Part shown: piece after piece, positions 55,105-62,935 of the stretch | Layout: each line of letters begins with the position of its first letter | Numbering within the stretch: position 1 is the stretch's first letter | NCBI GenBank assembly: GCA_965116965.1 | Contig: OZ220743.1 | Coordinates: 744,001-808,000, forward strand | Source of the DNA: Aldehydirespirator sp965116965 | Lineage (GTDB): Bacteria > Actinomycetota > Acidimicrobiia > Acidimicrobiales > Aldehydirespiratoraceae | Direction of reading: 5' to 3' | DNA: 64,000 nt | Made by a program: the position numbers and the translations under genes | The notes under the pieces: model-generated | Told to the model about the DNA's origin: nothing | Database searches by the model: none | The model's input: the letters and a program-made list of their open reading frames with translations, nothing else

Positions 55105-57264
55105 TCAACTCAGGCTGAACTCGGTGACGCGAGCGTCGTTGCCGGGCCGGTAGTTGCTCCATTCAAGTCTCGCGTCCGGACTGGCCGACTTGAGCTCTTC
55201 GGCGAGCACCGACTGGAACACGGCGAGCGAGACCGGATCGCCGGACAGGTTGAACCGGTCGTTGCCGTCGTATTCCAGCAGTACCGGAGTCACGCCAGGT
55301 TCGCCGTCGTCGACCACGATGTGCCGGCGCCCGACGTCGCCGGTGAGCACCGGGCGGGCGAGGTCGTCGTCGTGCGGTCCGGCGTCGGCGGCCCAGTACA
55401 CCGTTGCGGCGACCCCCGACGAAGTGAGGCTGTCGACTCCGTGGGAGACGGTCAGGGTCTCGGTGACGCCGCCCGGCCCGCTGTACTCGTACGCGAAGCG
55501 GTACGAGCCGCGGCGGCTCACCGCGAACGCTCCGCCGCCGCCGGGGAGCACGCCCGGCAGGCTGCTCGACAGCCTGACCCTGGTGCCCGGGAAGAAATCG
55601 CCGTACTGGTCGAGCACGGTGACGGTCGCGGCGTTGGATGCGCCACCGCCCAGCACGTGAACGTAGCGGGGCGCGTCGATGGCTACCGTGGCGCTGTCGC
55701 GGGCGATGCTGGCGGCGTCGTCGCTGAAGGTCACCTGGCCGGCGGCAGCTCCCCGCCCCCGGGCGTCGACGGTCTCGCTGCGAGGCGGAGCGTTGGCAAC
55801 GGTGGCCAACACGTAGCTGACTGTGACGTCGGGGCCGTCGGCGCCGGGGCTCGGATCGTCGGGGCCGACGATCGTGAAGACGGTCCTGCCGGTCGGGCCG
55901 GACATCAGCCGATGCACGACGGGTTCGTGGCCGGGGACCCGCTCCGACAGGTTCCACTGGGCGGGATCGATGCCGTTGACGCCGGCGTCGACGTTGCCGA
56001 CGATGTCCTGCAGCTGCACGGTGTACACGATCGTGCTGCCGAAGCGGGCCTTGCGGGCGTTGAACGTCGTGGTCACGAGGGTCGACGTGGCGAAACCGCC
56101 CCCGGCGCCCTCCGCCACCTCGAAGCGGTACAGCTCCTCACCGGCTGCGAGGGTGGCGCCGTTGTGGCCGGTCCACGCCCACACCGAGGCGCCTCCAGCC
56201 GGGACGCGGCGCAGGCCGGAGACCGCGACGGTGGCCTCGCCGCCGCGTCCGGTGGACGGGTCGGTGGCGTCGATCTCGCACGGGAACAAGGAAGCGTCGG
56301 CCTGGGTGACGGCGGGCAACTCGCAGGCGCCGCCCGGCGAGACGGCTTGGTGCGCCTCGTCCGCGGGCGTCCAGAAGACGTCGACCACGGCGCCGGGCAC
56401 CGGCCGGTACCGCTCGTCGCGCACCGACACGATCACGTCGGCGCCGTCGTACTGGGCGGAGACTCCCGCTGGCCGCACCGGGGTGTGGGCCAGCGCCCGG
56501 GTGATGAACGCGGCCATCTGGCCGCGGTCGACGGTGCCCTCGGGCTCGTAGTTGAGGTCGAGCGGAGGCTCGGTGTCATCCTGCACCGCAGCCGAGCCGG
56601 CGCCCTTGGTGACGCCCAGTTCGTAGATGGCGGCTATCTCGGCGCTGCCGGTGTCGGGGAAGCGGTCGTCGGCCGGCGACCCCGAACCGGGCTTGCCCAG
56701 CAGGATCGCGCCGCTGGTGGAGTCCCTCGTCACGTTCGGCGCGGCCTCCAGCAGCAGCCCGATCAGGAACGTGGCCATCTCGGCCCGGGTGATGGCGTCA
56801 TCGGGCCGGTACGAGCCCCCTGCGGGGATCATTCCCTTCAGAGCGAGCCGGTTGATGGCGTCCTGCGCCTCCTCCCAGAGGTCGGCGATGTCATTGAAGC
56901 GGGCGTCACCGGCGGGGCCGAGGTCGACGCCGGCGACCTCGGCGGCCCGGGCGATGAACACGGCCATCTCGGCCCGGGTCACGTCCTGCTCAGGGGAGTA
57001 GGCGGAGCCGTCGCCGATGCCCCGGGTGATGCCGTAGTAGGCGATGCAGTTGATGGCGCCGCGGAACGCATGGCCCGCCGACACGTCGCTGAACGACCGG
57101 TCCACCGCGGCGTCGCCCACGCACGCCGACAGCGGCGTGGTGTGGTCGGCCCGGTCGGTCACCGCCCCAGCCGGGACGGCCCCGGCGGCCAGCACCGATG
57201 CGATCAGCGAGCCCGCGGCGAGCACCGCCCATCGGGAGTGCCGCTTCTTCACTGGCTGGATCAT
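55105..57264 (-). CDS. B-type SLH surface protein (inverted copy)
   Basis: 719 residues from ATG 57264 (AAGGAAGG upstream). Signal peptide 'KKRHSRWAVLAAGSLIASVL', three SLH modules, the cysteine pairs, Ig-like domains and the C-terminal 'TPVLLEYDGNDRFNL' module. It is the counterpart of the plus-strand B gene at 52128. It lies downstream of a start-less A gene, from which it is separated by the shared terminator at 57356-57388. Confidence 0.9.
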   Translation of the reverse strand: MIQPVKKRHSRWAVLAAGSLIASVLAAGAVPAGAVTDRADHTTPLSACVGDAAVDRSFSDVSAGHAFRGAINCIAYYGITRGIGDGSAYSPEQDVTRAEMAVFIARAAEVAGVDLGPAGDARFNDIADLWEEAQDAINRLALKGMIPAGGSYRPDDAITRAEMATFLIGLLLEAAPNVTRDSTSGAILLGKPGSGSPADDRFPDTGSAEIAAIYELGVTKGAGSAAVQDDTEPPLDLNYEPEGTVDRGQMAAFITRALAHTPVRPAGVSAQYDGADVIVSVRDERYRPVPGAVVDVFWTPADEAHQAVSPGGACELPAVTQADASLFPCEIDATDPSTGRGGEATVAVSGLRRVPAGGASVWAWTGHNGATLAAGEELYRFEVAEGAGGGFATSTLVTTTFNARKARFGSTIVYTVQLQDIVGNVDAGVNGIDPAQWNLSERVPGHEPVVHRLMSGPTGRTVFTIVGPDDPSPGADGPDVTVSYVLATVANAPPRSETVDARGRGAAAGQVTFSDDAASIARDSATVAIDAPRYVHVLGGGASNAATVTVLDQYGDFFPGTRVRLSSSLPGVLPGGGGAFAVSRRGSYRFAYEYSGPGGVTETLTVSHGVDSLTSSGVAATVYWAADAGPHDDDLARPVLTGDVGRRHIVVDDGEPGVTPVLLEYDGNDRFNLSGDPVSLAVFQSVLAEELKSASPDARLEWSNYRPGNDARVTEFSLS

Positions 57265-57355
57265 CGCAAGCCTTCCTTGCTGGAGCCTCGGGGCAAACCT
57301 TGCGGGGCGTGGATGTCTCGGTCGGTGGCGCCGACGTGATGTGTGGTGAGACAGC

Positions 57356-57388
57356 GGGGAGGCCCCGGCCGAATGCCGGGGCCTCCCC
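57356..57388 (-). terminator. Terminator of the third A-type SLH gene
   Basis: GGGGAGGCCCCGGC-CGAAT-GCCGGGGCCTCCCC, same stem as at 35901 and 52043, here serving the minus-strand gene that ends at 57423. Confidence 0.88.
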
Positions 57389-57422
57389 TCCGGGTCTGGT
57401 TCAGCTGCTAGCTGATGTTGGA

Positions 57423-59975
57423 TCAGGTGCTAGCCGGGATGATCAAGCTGAAGTGGTTGGTCGCCCTGCTGCCACGGCCGACGATCACCCACGTCAGCGT
57501 GTAGCCCGTGTCCTTCGACAGCGCCTTCTCGAACTCATTGTAGGTGGCAGCCGCGTCCGGCGGATTGTCCTCAGGGCCGGCACCGTCGGGATCAGGACGG
57601 TCAATGTTGAACCGATCGTTCGAGTCGTAGGTGACGAACTTCACGTCGGAGTTGCCGCCAGCGAAGATCGTGTTCATCTCCGTGTCGAACGCCCGGATCT
57701 GCTGGGGTGTGGCCTCGGTCTCGGTGGCCGTTACGGCCCACTCGACCCTCGCCCTACCAGCTGCCACCAGGGCGTCCAGAGCAGCCTTCGCTAGAGCGGT
57801 CTCCAGACCTCCGGCGTTGGGAACATCGGCAGTCGGCACCAATTCGACTGTCGTCTCGTCGCCGTCGTGGTCGTATTTGTTGATGGTAGCCGTGAGCGCC
57901 TCGGTCGACGATTCTTCGATGAAGCTCTCGTAACCGAACGAGTAGGAGCCGTCGCGACCCACAGTTAGGTACCTACCGGCAGGGACGATCTTGGTGGTGT
58001 CGGCCTCCGCATCGTTGGTGTTACTGTCGTCCACGCTGTCGAGCCGGACCTGGACGCCCGGAATCGGATCGCCGTACTGGTCGGTCACCGTCACCGTCGC
58101 CCGGTTCGTTGCCCCGCGCTCATCCACAACCACGAACTCCGCGGCCGACTCGACCTTGACGAAGATGTCGGTCGCATCGTTGACGCCGTCCTCGGTACTG
58201 AGGATCACAGGACCGTCAGCATCCTTGGCGTCGATCGCGGCTCCGGCACCGTTGTCTGCAGCGGCATCCCAACCGCCACCGCCTGTGCCGGTGGGAGGAG
58301 TGAGGGTGCCGTCCGCCACGGCGAACTGGCCGAGGGGGCGGTTGGTGCTCAGGTCAATGGGGGCATTGTTGTTCGCCCGATACGCCGGAAGCCTCTTGCT
58401 CTTGCTGTCGACGAAGTGCAATCCCCGTGAGTAGCCGAGCGCAGGGTCGCCGTTCTTGTCCACGAGCTGCGCCGTGTAGAGCACCGACGAACCCAGCTGG
58501 GCCTTCGCGCCGCCGTGCTCGGTGCTGACGCTTATGGCCACGGCAGGCTCCTTCGCCTCGTCCTCGGAGATGTCGAACTTGAACTGCTTGGTGGGGGAGA
58601 TGTCGCCCTCGCGGTACTTGTCCTCGTTGTCGCCGGTCCAGACCCAGACGGTCGTGCCACCGGTGTCCACCTCGTCGCCCAGGCTCACCCTGGTATCGCC
58701 GTCGCCTCCGGTGATCGGATCTGTACCGTCGATCTCGCAGGTGTACCCGGCGGTAGCCGTCGAGTCCATCTTTCCGACTTCGTTGCAGGAGCCGTCGGCC
58801 CTGAAGGCCAGGTCGTCGACACCGGGGGTGTCGATGCGGAACAGGTCCACCACCGTGTTGCGCACAGGCGCGAAGTTCTCGTCGCGGTGCGAGACGATTA
58901 TCTCGCCGCGGGAGAACTGCGCAGTGATGCCTTCGGGACGGGCCGGGGTGTGATCCAGCGCCCGGGTGATGAACTCAGCCATCTGGCCACGGTCGACCGC
59001 GTCATGCGGTTCGTAGTTGAACCCCAGCGGCGGCAGGTCGGTGCTTTCGGGGTCCCCCGGTGGGGGAGTGTGCTGGATCCTGATGTCGTACTCGTACTTG
59101 TCGCTCTTCACGGCTGGGGCGAGGTCGGGAAGCCCGGAACCGCCCACGGAGAAGGTCGTCTTGCCTTCGTCATCGAAGGTCAGCGGAAGCGTCGTCACTA
59201 GCGACGCCCCCTGCGGGTTGCGGGTTCCCTGGAAGCCGTCGTCGACCTGGTTGCCATCGATCATCGCATTGAGGTAGGTGGTGACCAGGACCTGGGACCC
59301 CGTCGCACCGCCAGGAACAGCGCTGGCGCCCTTGGTCACGCCCAACTCGTAGAGCGCGGTGATCTGCTCATCGACGGCGCGAGTCACCTCGTCGCGGGCG
59401 TCCTTGAACCAGTCGGTGCCCTCCTTTGCGCTGCCGCCGACGCCGAGCAGGATGTTGCCGTCCTTGTCTCTCGTCACGTTGGGCGCGCCCTCAACGAGCA
59501 GCCCGACCAGGAACTCAGCCATCTCGGCCCGGGTGATCACGTCGTCGGGCCTGAACTCGCCGCCCGCGCGGATCATGTCGTTGCCGGCGAGCTGGTTGAT
59601 GGCGTCCTGGGCCTCTCCCCAGATGTCGCCGATGTCAGTGAAGCCCTCGTCCATGGCGTCGCCCAGATCAACGCCGGCCACCTTCGCGGCACGGGCGATG
59701 AAGACCGCCATCTGGGCCCGGGTCACATCGTCGTTCGGGGAGAACGTGGAGCCGTCGCCGGTGCCGTTGGTTATCCCGTAGTAGGCGATGCAGTTGATCG
59801 CATCGACAAAGGAATGCTCATCCTGCACATCGGCGAACTCCTGATCGTCGAGAGCGGCGCCCACGCAAGCCGATGACTCGGCCGATTCGTCCGGCTCTCC
59901 GTGCACGCTGTCGGCAGCAGCCGGGCTCGCGGCAACTGCGAGGAGCGATGCGACCAAGGCGCCCGCGGCGAGCAC
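57423..59975 (-). CDS. A-type SLH surface protein lacking its own start (inverted copy)
   Basis: 850 codons from GTG 59975 inside the signal peptide. Homology to the intact A gene extends upstream to 59996 (AAGCGGCGCTCGGGTTGGGC), then stops. In frame before it are only non-start codons back to TAG. The body is complete: SLH modules with 'INCIAYYGITNGTGDGSTFS', Cys pairs, 'SVLYTAQLVDKNGDPALGYS', and the 'TIFAGGNSDVKFVTYDSNDR' C-terminus. A promoterless cassette next to the integrase is the simplest reading (inference). Confidence 0.8.
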   Translation of the reverse strand: MLAAGALVASLLAVAASPAAADSVHGEPDESAESSACVGAALDDQEFADVQDEHSFVDAINCIAYYGITNGTGDGSTFSPNDDVTRAQMAVFIARAAKVAGVDLGDAMDEGFTDIGDIWGEAQDAINQLAGNDMIRAGGEFRPDDVITRAEMAEFLVGLLVEGAPNVTRDKDGNILLGVGGSAKEGTDWFKDARDEVTRAVDEQITALYELGVTKGASAVPGGATGSQVLVTTYLNAMIDGNQVDDGFQGTRNPQGASLVTTLPLTFDDEGKTTFSVGGSGLPDLAPAVKSDKYEYDIRIQHTPPPGDPESTDLPPLGFNYEPHDAVDRGQMAEFITRALDHTPARPEGITAQFSRGEIIVSHRDENFAPVRNTVVDLFRIDTPGVDDLAFRADGSCNEVGKMDSTATAGYTCEIDGTDPITGGDGDTRVSLGDEVDTGGTTVWVWTGDNEDKYREGDISPTKQFKFDISEDEAKEPAVAISVSTEHGGAKAQLGSSVLYTAQLVDKNGDPALGYSRGLHFVDSKSKRLPAYRANNNAPIDLSTNRPLGQFAVADGTLTPPTGTGGGGWDAAADNGAGAAIDAKDADGPVILSTEDGVNDATDIFVKVESAAEFVVVDERGATNRATVTVTDQYGDPIPGVQVRLDSVDDSNTNDAEADTTKIVPAGRYLTVGRDGSYSFGYESFIEESSTEALTATINKYDHDGDETTVELVPTADVPNAGGLETALAKAALDALVAAGRARVEWAVTATETEATPQQIRAFDTEMNTIFAGGNSDVKFVTYDSNDRFNIDRPDPDGAGPEDNPPDAAATYNEFEKALSKDTGYTLTWVIVGRGSRATNHFSLIIPAST

Positions 59976-60000
59976 CGCCCAACCCGAGCGCCGCTTTCGG

Positions 60001-60260
60001 CAAGAAAAAATACAGGTCAGAGTGGCTCTATGGCTTCGCTAGGGGCAACTTGTCCCCGGCTTGTCCCTCATTACGGATCGGCGCGGTGTTGTCGAGTGAC
60101 GCAAGACATCTGAGAGAATCCTTCAATCGCGAGGGGCCATATGCACATCGAAAGGCCATATGCGCATCGAAGGTTGGTTGCGGCCGCGCCGCCACGGCGC
60201 CAGGAGCGCCCGGAGGGGCCTCCTCGCACGCTCGTGAACGCGACGCCCCGGAGCCTCCGG
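60001..60260. other. Junction between start-less SLH gene and integrase
   Basis: It contains the paired box ACTTGTCCCCGGCTTGTCCC (60048-60067) and two direct 18-bp repeats GGCCATATGCRCATCGAA (60135-60152, 60154-60171). These are plausible arm-type integrase sites. No gene. Confidence 0.45.
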
Positions 60261-61391
60261 CTACGTGATGTAGCGGCCCCAGGTCTCCATGACCTCCCGG
60301 CGGGCGGCGAGCAGATCCGAGCGCTGGTAGGCGCGCGCCAAGGCTCCGGCCGAGTGTGCCAGCGCGGCTTCGGCGACCTCCCGGGGGACGCCGGTCTCGG
60401 CCGCCCACGACCGGAACGAAGCCCGAAGCCCGTGAGGGGTGAACCCGTAGGGCCGGGTGAGCTTCGACATGGAGCCGTTGCTCAACGCCTTGCCCGCCGG
60501 CGAGGCGAACACCGGCCCGGAGCCGTCGCAGTAGCGGCGGGCCTCCTCGAGCGCGTCGAGCGCCGCCGACGACAGCGGCACCACATGCTCCCGGCTGGTC
60601 TTGCTGCGCTCAGCGGGCACCGTCCATGTCCGGGCCTCGAGGTCGATCTCGTCCCAAGTGGCGAACCGGGCCTCGCCGGAGCGGGCCGCGGTGGCCGCCA
60701 GGAACCTCAGACACGCCACCGTGGGCCGCCACGCCCTCGGCAGCGCATCGAGTTTGGCGAGGGCCGGAGCAACCTCAGCATGGGGCAGGCTGGCCAGATG
60801 CCTGGCCGGGGCGGTGTGGCGGGGCAGCGCCGCCGCGAGGGCCGGCCCGGCGGGGTCGTCGGTGCGGTGACCGGCGGCGATGCTCCAGCGCATCACCACT
60901 CCGAGGCGGGTCTTGAGCTTGCGGGCGGTCTCGGCTTTGGTGTGCCAGATAGGCAGCAGCACCCGCACCAGGTCGGCGGTGGTGATCTGATCGACTGGAA
61001 TGGTCCCGAGAGCGGGATAGATGAAGCGCCTCAGCGACGACCGCCAGTTCTCCTCGGAGCGGCCGGTGTCCTTCCAGCCGGGCCGGTAAGCCTCGATGAC
61101 CTGCTCCACCGCCTCGGCGAAGGTGGGGACGAGGTCGCCGGACCGCATCGACTTGGGGTCGATCCCGGCCCGGGCCAGCTTGCGGAACCGGTAAGCGATG
61201 TCGCGGGCCTCCTCCAACGACGTGTACGCCACCGATCCCAGGCCGATGTCGCGGCGGCGGCCCTGGACAGTGCCCCGCCAGATCCATTGCTTCGACCCTC
61301 CGGGCGCAACCCTCAGGATCAGCCCGTGCTGGTCGTAGTACTTGCCCGGTTTGCTGGTTGCCCGGACGGAGGAAATGGTCAATTTGCCCAT
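60261..61391 (-). CDS. int: P4-type tyrosine site-specific integrase
   Basis: 376 residues from ATG 61391 (MGKLTISSVRATSKPGKYYD), GGGGAG upstream; the frame is open beyond but not used. N-terminal DUF4102-like arm domain, core-binding 'KAETARKLKTRLGVVMRWSI', then the catalytic residues: Arg in 'ATAARSGEARFATW', H-x-x-R in 'TPHGLRASFRSW', Tyr in 'AGALARAYQRSDLL'. It appears intact. The broken copy at 54562-54985 is its close relative. Confidence 0.93.
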   Translation of the reverse strand: MGKLTISSVRATSKPGKYYDQHGLILRVAPGGSKQWIWRGTVQGRRRDIGLGSVAYTSLEEARDIAYRFRKLARAGIDPKSMRSGDLVPTFAEAVEQVIEAYRPGWKDTGRSEENWRSSLRRFIYPALGTIPVDQITTADLVRVLLPIWHTKAETARKLKTRLGVVMRWSIAAGHRTDDPAGPALAAALPRHTAPARHLASLPHAEVAPALAKLDALPRAWRPTVACLRFLAATAARSGEARFATWDEIDLEARTWTVPAERSKTSREHVVPLSSAALDALEEARRYCDGSGPVFASPAGKALSNGSMSKLTRPYGFTPHGLRASFRSWAAETGVPREVAEAALAHSAGALARAYQRSDLLAARREVMETWGRYIT

Positions 61392-61509
61392 CGTGCGACT
61401 CCCCTTCGACTCGTGCAAGCAAACAACATTTTGGCGTGTGTGTTCACTCATTTTGTGGCTGAGATGTGGAACTCCTTTCCTCTCATCCCACGCGCCGCCA
61501 ACTGGGCGC

Positions 61510-61525
61510 GTCCCCATCTTGTCCC
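61510..61525. repeat. Paired GTCCC motif beside the integrase start
   Basis: GTCCCCATCTTGTCCC and following CTCAATCAC resemble 60052-60074 (GTCCCCGGCTTGTCCC-CTCATTAC), as direct repeats 1.46 kb apart that enclose the integrase gene. Confidence 0.4.
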
Positions 61526-61625
61526 TCAATCACAGAACCGCACACCCGCAGGGTCGGGGGGCCTGCGACTCGTCCGCGAGCCGGTCCGGGCCGGTGGCAC
61601 GGCGGCACAACAACGATCTATTGCA

Positions 61626-61636
61626 TATATTGAAAG
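61626..61636. repeat. TATATTGAAAG junction motif, third copy
   Basis: The same 11-mer occurs at 36129-36139 and 49397-49407, where truncated SLH genes begin. Here it lies 235 bp upstream of the integrase start. Confidence 0.45.
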
Positions 61637-61722
61637 CGACTGATATAGCCGAAGTTGCCTATTGCAAGCCGAGGTTCCGGCTCGCCTACCAGCACTGCGA
61701 CGGGAGCGGAGGCGCCTGCGAC

Positions 61723-61866
61723 ATGGAACCTGAGACCATCGTCATACTGATCGCAATCATGGGATCGGTCCTCGGATCGACTCTCACCACCATTGGACTG
61801 CTGCTGAATCAGATGGGCAAGTTCGAAGGCCGGCTCTCCGCCAGGATCGACCGTCTAGTGTCCTGA
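61723..61866 (+). pseudogene. TM-plus-coil small protein, cut short by a MITE
   Basis: 47 residues from ATG 61723 (GGGAGCGGAGG upstream). One TM helix (about 6-27) is followed by 'MGKFEGRLSARIDRL', the beginning of a coiled coil. The stop TGA is inside the left terminal repeat of a MITE (CTA GTG TCC TGA), so the original C-terminus is lost. It resembles the 122-residue gene at 15981-16349. Confidence 0.65.
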
Positions 61867-61992
61867 GTCGCAAGTTCAAGCGGCTTGTTCAGACCTCCGT
61901 GAAATCTCGGGTTGGTTCTGCGCGCTCAGTCCACACAAACCTCCCAAGAAAACTGGCGGCGACATCTGCAACGGATTCCCGACTCAGGACAC
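61856..61992. mobile_element. MITE-like element, family 1 (copy B)
   Basis: Terminal repeats CTAGTGTCCTGAGTC (61855-61869) and GACTCAGGACAC (61981-61992). The interior is the reverse complement of the copy at 19375-19515. The right end abuts an IS30 fragment; the flanking TA has become TC. Confidence 0.85.
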
Positions 61993-61993
61993 T

Positions 61994-62070
61994 CTGCCCA
62001 AGAGCACCGACCTCAACATCGGCCAAGTCCGCCTCGCCGTCATCGAGGACAACCTCAACTTGATGCCCCG
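61994..62070 (+). pseudogene. IS30-family transposase fragment
   Basis: 'LPKSTDLNIGQVRLAVIEDN' and 'LNLMPR' match the fragment at 46992-47220. Cut on the left by the MITE and on the right by a GTTAGTGGACAGAG family-3-like end. Confidence 0.8.
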
Positions 62071-62114
62071 CATCGTTAGTGGACAGAGCCGGCTAGCCGG
62101 GACCGGCCGTCTGC

Positions 62115-62708
62115 TCAGCCGGCGGTTGCGGTTGCTATGGCGGTGGGCGGCAGGACGGGGTCGATCCCCAGCGACTCGTGGGTCGCCATCGGGTAGTAGG
62201 CGATCCCTCGCTCCCCGAACTGCGGACCGGCGAGGCCGCTGCGGTCCACCAGCGTCACCGCGGCCACTGTCTGCGCTCCGGTCTCATCGACCGCATCGAG
62301 CGCCTGCAAGATCGACGCGCCGGTGGTCACCACGTCCTCCACCAGCAGCACCCGGTCGCCGGACCCGAGCCGGGCCCCCTCGATCAACCGCCTCGTTCCC
62401 CGCTTCTTGGGCTCCTTGCGCACGAAGAACCAGCGACAGTCGCTCACTGCGGCGATACCCACCGCCAGGGCGTCGGCGCCCAGGGTGAGGCCCCCCACCG
62501 CGTCGAAGCTGTGGCCGTCGGCGCCGACCGCCTCGGCAATGGCCTCGCAGGCGAGCCGCAGGTGCCGCCACTCGGCCAGGGCCTCCTTGCCGTCGACGAA
62601 GTCCGACGACATCGCCCCCGACGCCAACTCGATCGGCTCATCGAGCCTGCGGTGGCCCCGCTCCAGCAGGATCCTGATGAGTTCTTGACGCAGCGGTGTC
62701 AGTTGCAT
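62115..62708 (-). CDS. pyrE: Orotate phosphoribosyltransferase
   Basis: 197 residues from ATG 62708. The PRPP-binding loop is 'VLLVEDVVTTGASILQAL', with 'LASGAMSSDFVDGKEAL' upstream. It converts orotate and PRPP to OMP in pyrimidine synthesis. Full length. A short dispersed repeat lies just upstream of the start. Confidence 0.93.
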   Translation of the reverse strand: MQLTPLRQELIRILLERGHRRLDEPIELASGAMSSDFVDGKEALAEWRHLRLACEAIAEAVGADGHSFDAVGGLTLGADALAVGIAAVSDCRWFFVRKEPKKRGTRRLIEGARLGSGDRVLLVEDVVTTGASILQALDAVDETGAQTVAAVTLVDRSGLAGPQFGERGIAYYPMATHESLGIDPVLPPTAIATATAG

Positions 62709-62757
62709 GGGTGCCGCCACCATACAACGCCCGGTTCGGCTAGCCGCGACGGCCGGC
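62709..62757. repeat. ~48-bp dispersed repeat, copy 2
   Basis: Nearly identical to 47578-47626. Confidence 0.7.
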
Positions 62758-62791
62758 AGCGCGGCTGCCGGCGCGACGTGTCAAGGTCGGA

Positions 62792-62925
62792 ATGACCGAC
62801 GAACACATCACCGAGATGATCCGGCTCCTGCGGGACAAGCAGGTTCTCATCCTCAGAGCCGGTACCGGAACCGGCAAAGTCGACCTTCGTTCCGTACCGG
62901 CTCGTGGACAGGAATTTCGTGAATA
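62792..62925 (+). pseudogene. Helicase/ATPase N-terminal fragment
   Basis: 'MTDEHITEMIRLLRDKQVLI' then 'LRAGTGTGK' is a Walker A segment of a DEAH-type helicase. An extra A after GGCAA shifts the frame; the corrected reading 'GKSTFVPYRLVDRNFV' follows. The remainder is absent. It lies directly before the DUF3179 gene. Confidence 0.65.
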
Positions 62926-62935
62926 ACGTGGGCGC

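Noticed and set aside
55099..57339. Plus-strand 746-codon ORF
   Set aside because: Shadow of the minus-strand B-type SLH gene, which has signal peptide, SLH modules and RBS.
60141..61643. Plus-strand 500-codon ORF
   Set aside because: Antisense to the integrase gene with intact catalytic residues.
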